A stretch of DNA of 64,000 nucleotides. Source: Boletus sp. NGJ. Its lineage: Eukaryota > Basidiomycota > Agaricomycetes > Boletales > Boletaceae. The position numbers and the translations under genes were made by a program. Positions 58,532-64,000 of the stretch are shown one piece after another. A model generated the notes under the pieces. That model saw only the letters and a program-made list of their open reading frames with translations, had not been told where the DNA came from and did no database searches. The stretch is taken from positions 123,312-187,311 of the forward strand of contig JAGTXK010000267.1 of the NCBI GenBank assembly GCA_019096195.1. Direction: 5' to 3'. Every line of letters starts with the position of its first letter. Position 1 is the stretch's first letter.

Positions 58532-61500
58532 ATGCCAGCCCAACAGAAATCTCATTGCACACAGTACAATTATTCTAAGGAAACATTGACCTGCCTAATA
58601 TCTTGTTTGAACTGTGGCAAGAAGTTCAAAATCCAAGATATGAAACTAACTGCAAAGCTCAAAGTGAGGCAGAGAAAGACCATGCTAAAGCAGGGTGCTG
58701 TTACCAGAAGGCACTTAGAGGTGAGTATGTATTACACAAAATCTGACTCTCCTTAATGTCTAAATCCCTGGTTTGCACTGTTACTTAGCCCAACTTAGCA
58801 CAGGATCTAGCCATTGCACCCCTTCAAATGTCCCATTGGCCTTGCCTCCCATTGGCACCTTTACACAAGGTGGAGGAACTCAAAATGAACTCAATGAGGA
58901 GGAAGGTGAGTCTCCATATTAATAGTATGAACTTTCTGCTTTTACTAACTCCAACTAGACATAGACATCCCAGGATCACCTTTCAAACCAGTTGATGACT
59001 GCTCTATTAGTCCAGGTAAGGAGTAACACCTATATTTTGAACTGGAATCACAATACTCAAGGTCATCTCTTCAGTACCTTCTGACATGACAATGTCTAGT
59101 AGAAGCTCTCATGAAAGACTTCCACAATCTGCCATCAAGCCTCCAACTGATTTCAAGACTGAGTACCACCCCTGCAGCAAGCGTCTGACCCTTTTTCAAG
59201 GTTCTAATGAATTCTATTTGCACAAATCTTCACTCAAACCTCCCTTGAATGACACACCTTGGTGTCCATTCAGATGTGAAGGAGATTTTGAATTTGCTGA
59301 AATTGTGCTTGATGCTTTGCTTAGTCAGGCACAGGTCAACACCCTACTTAATCTCATTAATCATGTTGCCAAGGGTACAACTAAAGTTACTTTCAAAAAC
59401 TTTGAAAGGCATGCAATAATGCTGCTACTAAGCTCATACCAGTAAGTTACAATGAACATATTCCTGCCATCTGTAAACAATATTTGCAGTTTATCAAGCA
59501 TAGTATCATAGTGCCATATAAGGAGGAGCAGACCTTTGAGGTGCATGCAAGATCTATATGACAGTAGCTATCCAACCTTCTGAACAATCCACATATTACC
59601 CCACACTTTGTTTGGGATGCTGAGCATTTTTACAAACACAATGGCAGTAAATTCAAACATTTCTATAATGAGCCTTGGATGGTGGACAGCTGGTGGGATA
59701 TCCAAGTAAGTCATGTTATGATATACGTATTTATATCAGTCTTGCCTTGTCATCTTGCATGTGTATTTGAAATACAGTCCAGCTTACCTGCCAGTGTCAA
59801 GAATGCAGTTCCCCTCACCCTCATCCTCTATGCAGATAAGTCAAAGCTGTTGTTGTTTGGTATAGTTAAAGGATATCCCATTGTGGTGCAATGCAGGAAT
59901 CTCCCTATCAACATACAAAACAGTGCTGATATAGGCAGAGGTACTGTCATCGACTAGCTACCAATCATGAGTCATTATCTAGACTAATTTCATTCTCAAC
60001 TTTAACCTGACCATGTCTTTGATAGGTCTCTGAAGATGCCAATGAAGAAGGGAAACTCAGATACACCATGCTAAAGCATGTGGTCTGGCACGAGTCATTT
60101 CTAAAGCTACTTGATGAAGTTGCACAACATTCAGTGACAGGTTATGCACATATGTGCCACAACAACATCTTGTGCTAGTTATTCCCTCTCATTCTCATTC
60201 TTTTTGCTGACTTTGAGGAACAGTAAGTCTAAGCTTATAAAATCTTTTCCTTTCAACAAGCTCAGTGTGGTTTCAAATAGATGTATGATGTCACTTACTC
60301 ATGGGCATGGCAGCAAGTGCCCTTGTCCAGTTTGCCTGGTTCCACTCCAGGAACTCCATGATCTCTTCAAATTCTTTCCACTCCATTCACAGACTGAAGT
60401 GCAGGAAGCATTGGCTGCCTGGGTAGAAAATTGGGTCAGAGGTGAAGAAATACTCAAGAAGCTTAGACTCTGACTAGTCAAGGTGTGTGTTTTCCAGCTT
60501 CGTTGTCCTGTACTACCATGACATTGTGAATCTGACTAGCTTTCATTACAGAATGTATTTTGAATCATTCAATTCTCTAATTCATACAGGGCACTCAGTT
60601 TTGATAGATTACATGCACTACATCTAGAACTATGGGGTAAACATATTTTAGAGGAATTAAACAAGATTCTTGCCTTTCTAGGGTGAGAATCTGAGACTAC
60701 AGTTGAGAAATAGTAAGTTGGTGACAACTATTCATATACCTGTGATTCCTCAACTGTCTACAGTGTTGCTGAGTTCCCTTTGTGGTAGAACCTAATACAT
60801 TTCAATACCATGATCCACATTACTTTTAATGATGGAAACAAGATGTGCAACCTCACAAAGGTATGTATCCTGATGTTTAAATTGTCTGTAATTTGGTGCT
60901 AATATCACAATGCAGTAGACATTTTACAGCTTGTTCAATATCTTGAAGAAGAATGCTATTCCTGAGGGCTATGCTCACCTATGAATGCTCCAGGTGTATC
61001 TTGAGCTTGATGGTTTGATCACTTTTGATGTCCACACTAAGACTATGCTCTCTATGATTGAGAGAGAGCTGCTTTGATTCAATGACACATTGAATGTAAG
61101 TGACTCTTTGAATAGGAATCTCTAATTTATCACTAATAGATACTAGCAGGACTATATTGAATTAGAAACAAAATCCAACATTGAGGGTTTAAAGGTGGAT
61201 TGGGGCTTCCCAAAGGTTCACCTCTGGAAACACATTATGAGGGACATCTGCTGCAAGGGTGTGGCATGCAATTTCAGCACATGACCAAATGAATGCATGC
61301 ATGGTGCACTAAGGGAGGCATATGAATGATGGTTCAATGAAAGAGATGTTGCTGGCCAGGTGATTATTTTTTTCCTAGCACCCAACTGAATTGATCTAAA
61401 TCCACTATCTAGGTTCTACAAGTCAATCACCACATGCTTGCCACCAAGCTACTCAGGCTGCATATCTTGTCTCAAAATCCTGCCCAAGACAAAGACCTAG

Positions 61501-62030
61501 ATTTAGCTTCTGAACCAGTTGGCATAGTCTAAATCATTACTGCACCTTCTGAATCTGCATCATATGATACTCAAAAAGGTATCATTTACATGTGATCCCT
61601 TTGAATCCCCACAACATAATAGGTTTGAACATTAGTTGAAATCCTAGACCACTAACAAGTAGCCTCATTTAACATGCACAGCTGTTATTGGACAGTGATG
61701 CTGCTGCTTCGCAAGACCATCTGAGACATTAATACTAAACAGTCTATATTATTATTGCTGATAGATGTTGGTGTCAATGGGCATGTCATTGACACTGCTA
61801 TGAATCATTTCTGCCCACCCACTCACCTGTGTGAGTGCCCTTCCCTTTCATTGCATTGCAGATTTATATTACTGTCTCTCAACCAAATTAAATGATACAC
61901 ATATTATGACTTATGATAGGTAATAATGGTCTGTGCCCTCATAGGTATTTATCCAGTGACACTAATAATATTTGAGGACACTACCATAAGACTACATGTG
62001 CCATGAGAATCTCCATCCTGAGAAAAATCA
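58532..62030 (+). pseudogene. Second Plavaka-type transposase, intron-bearing and degraded
   Basis: Plus strand: zinc-finger-like CLISCLNCGKKF (58,600), then across GTGAGT/GTAAGG introns TEYHPCSKRL, PWCPFRCEGDFEFAEIVLDA, WDAEHFYKHNGSKF, MVDSWWDIQ (59,680), LILYADKSKLLLFGIVKGYP, VSEDANEEGKLRY, VVWHESFLKLL, LFPLILILFADFEEQ, SKCPCPVCLVPLQELHDL (60,310), WGFPKVHLWKHI, CKGVACNFST, PNECMHGALREAYE (61,290). This follows the order in the clade of Plavaka proteins with KTKLSSFG-like motifs, distinct from the minus-strand copy at 6,840-13,560. Several TGA/TAG stops make it inactive. Terminal repeats were not found. Confidence 0.75.
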
Positions 62031-62534
62031 ATAAGGTAAATTTCTTTGTTAAAATGCCTCACTGAACATTGACAAGCACTGCAGGTTCAGACACTGTAAT
62101 TATTAATATAACCATGTTGGTGCAAACTGGGACATTCTGAATCTGAAGGCAAGTTTTGTGTGTTCAAACTATGTAGTATGTACTGAGCTAACAACAACAT
62201 TATCCAAGACCAAGAGTATAAAATGGCAAAGGTGTAGTCCACTGCCAGATCATTTTCACTTCACTGACATTATCAGCTGCAGTCTATTACCTGGATTCTT
62301 TGTGTCTGTATCTTCTCTTTCAGTCTTGAATCCCTCCCTTTCAAACTCTCTCTAAGTCTTCAATTGTTGACATGCCACAGAATTGATGCCCACTGCCAGT
62401 CCAGAATAAAAACAAAGAAATCATCAACCTGAATGGATCTCATGTATCAAATGATAGATCAAGTCAAGAGAAAGATGAGGAATGATGTAACCAAGAGCAA
62501 ATCATGGCCATTATGCAATAGCCACTGCCTGATG

Positions 62535-64000
62535 CAGATTCAAAAAACTGTCCGCATGTTTGGTCATTTTTCACTAAACGTGTTATTCCCCAATAACCCC
62601 TAACCCTTACCCTAACATATAGGTGTATGAAATGAAGCACTGACCCTTGGCATTCTATCCACCAAGGTTTTAAGACATATGAATAAGAATTGATGAACTG
62701 GCAGCCATTTCAAAACAATGACTCATTCAGACAGTTTTTTGACTCTAAATTTATCTAGGTATCTAGTACTTGGTATGAGCTCCTTTGGCCTTGATAACTG
62801 CTTCAATCCTTCTAGGCATACTTTCTATCCATTTCTGACACTGTTCCTCATCAATCTTTCCCCACTGCTCCACTACTCTTTCCCACAATTGATGAACACC
62901 TGTAGAAGCATTTTCATAACCTGAGAGGCATCTCTTGAGGTGATTCCAAGTATGTTCAATGGGATTAAGGTCTGGAGATTGTGCAGGCCAGTCCAGAAGC
63001 TTGATTCCTTGCTCTTCAAACCATCTTTGGGCTCTTTTAGAGGTATGCTTGGGATCATTATCTTGTTGAAAGATAATGTCATCTTCTGGAATTCCAGATT
63101 CCTCCATGCTTTGCAGCAACCCCTGCTCCAATATGGCCACATACTGTTCAGCATCCATTCTCCCCTCCACCTCACTCAAAATCCCCACTCCATTCCACCC
63201 TATGCAGCCCCATACCATCAGTGAACCTCCTCCAAACTTGACTGTGCCTTGGACCTCTCTAGCAATTAGCCCCTCTCCTTTCTTTTTCCACACATACTCT
63301 TGCCCATCTGACCCAATCCTATTGATCTTGGTCTCATCTGACCATATAACTCTCTTCCAGTCCTCCACAGTCCAATGCTGGTACTTGAGAGCAAAGGCTA
63401 ATCTTCTTTTCTTGTGACCACTAGAAAGCAGTGGCTTTTTCTTCTTTACCACAGCCTTTAAGGAGGCTTCCTTGAGAGTATTTCTAACAGTCTGAGGACA
63501 GACAGGGGTATCAATAATGGTATTGATGTATTGGGCAGCATGAACAGCATTCCTGGCCTTGCCAGTAATAATTTGCTGAACAATAGCTCTTTTGTTGGTA
63601 GAGGTAAGCTTGGAAGGACAGCCACCAAGAAGCCTAGTCTTCTCTGGCTGGAGTTCCTGAAGCACTTGGCATACTGTAGACTTCCCTAGGCCAGTTTGGG
63701 CAGAGATTTTCCTAGAGGAAAGCCCATGAGAGGAGAGAGAGATGATATTGTTTCTTTGAGAGATGGAAATGGGTTTCATGGCAATGGTGGGAAAATAAAC
63801 ATGGAATGATGGGGTTTATATATGTTGTCTGACACTCAGTTACATAATGGTGACATAATAGAAGCCTTACCAAATGTATGTAATCATATTACAGCATGCT
63901 AGGGTCCAATATATGTAATCAAAACTTAGAGTCAAAAAACTGTCCGAATGAGTCATTGTTTTGAAATGGCTGCCAGTTCATCAATTCTTATTCATATGTC
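62535..64000 (-). mobile_element. Tc1/mariner element, family II, copy D (right end outside window)
   Basis: Left outer motif TTCAAAAAACTGTCCGCATG at about 62,539; inner inverted copy CATTCAGACAGTTTTTTGAC near 62,727. On the right only the inner copy (GTCAAAAAACTGTCCGAATG, 63,934) and the following TIR are present, an exact match to the left TIR, until the window ends. The left TA is not clear. Confidence 0.85.
62763..63779 (-). CDS. Intact Tc1-type DD34E transposase
   Basis: 338 codons without interruption, ATG 63779-63777. HTH1 GLSSRKISAQTGLGKSTVCQ; second HTH part ends VCPQTVRNTLKEASLKAV; basic KKKKPLLSSGHKKRR; core IWSDETKINRIGSDG, FQQDNDPKHTSKRAQRW, SPDLNPIEHTWNHLKR with D, D and E at the DD34E spacing; C-terminal ESMPRRIEAVIKAKGAHTKY. 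Normal family length is about 340. It lies in its own TIRs and has no lesion, unlike every other Tc1 gene in the window. It would bind its TIRs and insert at TA. About 60% similar by eye to family I. Confidence 0.9.
   Translation of the reverse strand: MKPISISQRNNIISLSSHGLSSRKISAQTGLGKSTVCQVLQELQPEKTRLLGGCPSKLTSTNKRAIVQQIITGKARNAVHAAQYINTIIDTPVCPQTVRNTLKEASLKAVVKKKKPLLSSGHKKRRLAFALKYQHWTVEDWKRVIWSDETKINRIGSDGQEYVWKKKGEGLIAREVQGTVKFGGGSLMVWGCIGWNGVGILSEVEGRMDAEQYVAILEQGLLQSMEESGIPEDDIIFQQDNDPKHTSKRAQRWFEEQGIKLLDWPAQSPDLNPIEHTWNHLKRCLSGYENASTGVHQLWERVVEQWGKIDEEQCQKWIESMPRRIEAVIKAKGAHTKY

Overview
The window looks like nuclear DNA of a filamentous basidiomycete, most likely an Agaricomycete. The evidence is genes with many short introns (about 50-70 bp, GT..AG), Plavaka-type transposases, HET and WD40 self-recognition gene relics, and abundant Tc1/mariner elements. 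The WD40 and HET families resemble those I know from Boletales; that placement is inference.

Layout. (1) 1-3,562: decayed self-recognition and mobile sequence: a WD40 relic, a zinc-finger gag-like ORF of DIRS type, and the first repeat of a WD40 gene. (2) 3,563-26,843: about 23 kb of mobile DNA between two WD40 fragments. It holds a GH55 glucanase relic, Tc1 copy A, a Plavaka element (minus strand) broken by a solo LTR and by Tc1 copy B, tandem duplications, and a three-level nest: a Copia retrotransposon inside Tc1 copy E inside a non-coding TIR element called G here. (3) 26,844-28,124: 3' fragment of a WD40 gene. (4) 29,224-41,339: a compact, intact host block: secreted aspartic protease, mitochondrial ribosomal protein mS25, GET complex subunit Get2, ArfGAP, leukotriene-A4-hydrolase-type M1 metallopeptidase, and two unrecognised genes. 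(5) 42,994-44,798: a HET pseudogene joined to a WD40 pseudogene. (6) 45,700-64,000: a second mobile block: an intron-bearing B-type cyclin relic, Tc1 copies F and C, a young Gypsy chromovirus with matching target-site duplications, a second G element in inverted orientation, a second Plavaka transposase, and Tc1 copy D, whose 338-residue transposase is uninterrupted.

The intact genes are housekeeping (translation in mitochondria, tail-anchored protein insertion, vesicle traffic, peptide metabolism) plus one secreted protease; they do not form a pathway. The most instructive part is the transposon biology. All three Tc1 families share TIRs of roughly 200 bp with the terminal motif repeated, inverted, at the inner edge of each TIR. 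The Gypsy element stays in frame through gag and pol but carries 11 premature stops, mostly TGA, and its LTRs differ only by transitions, which points to cytosine deamination rather than random decay.
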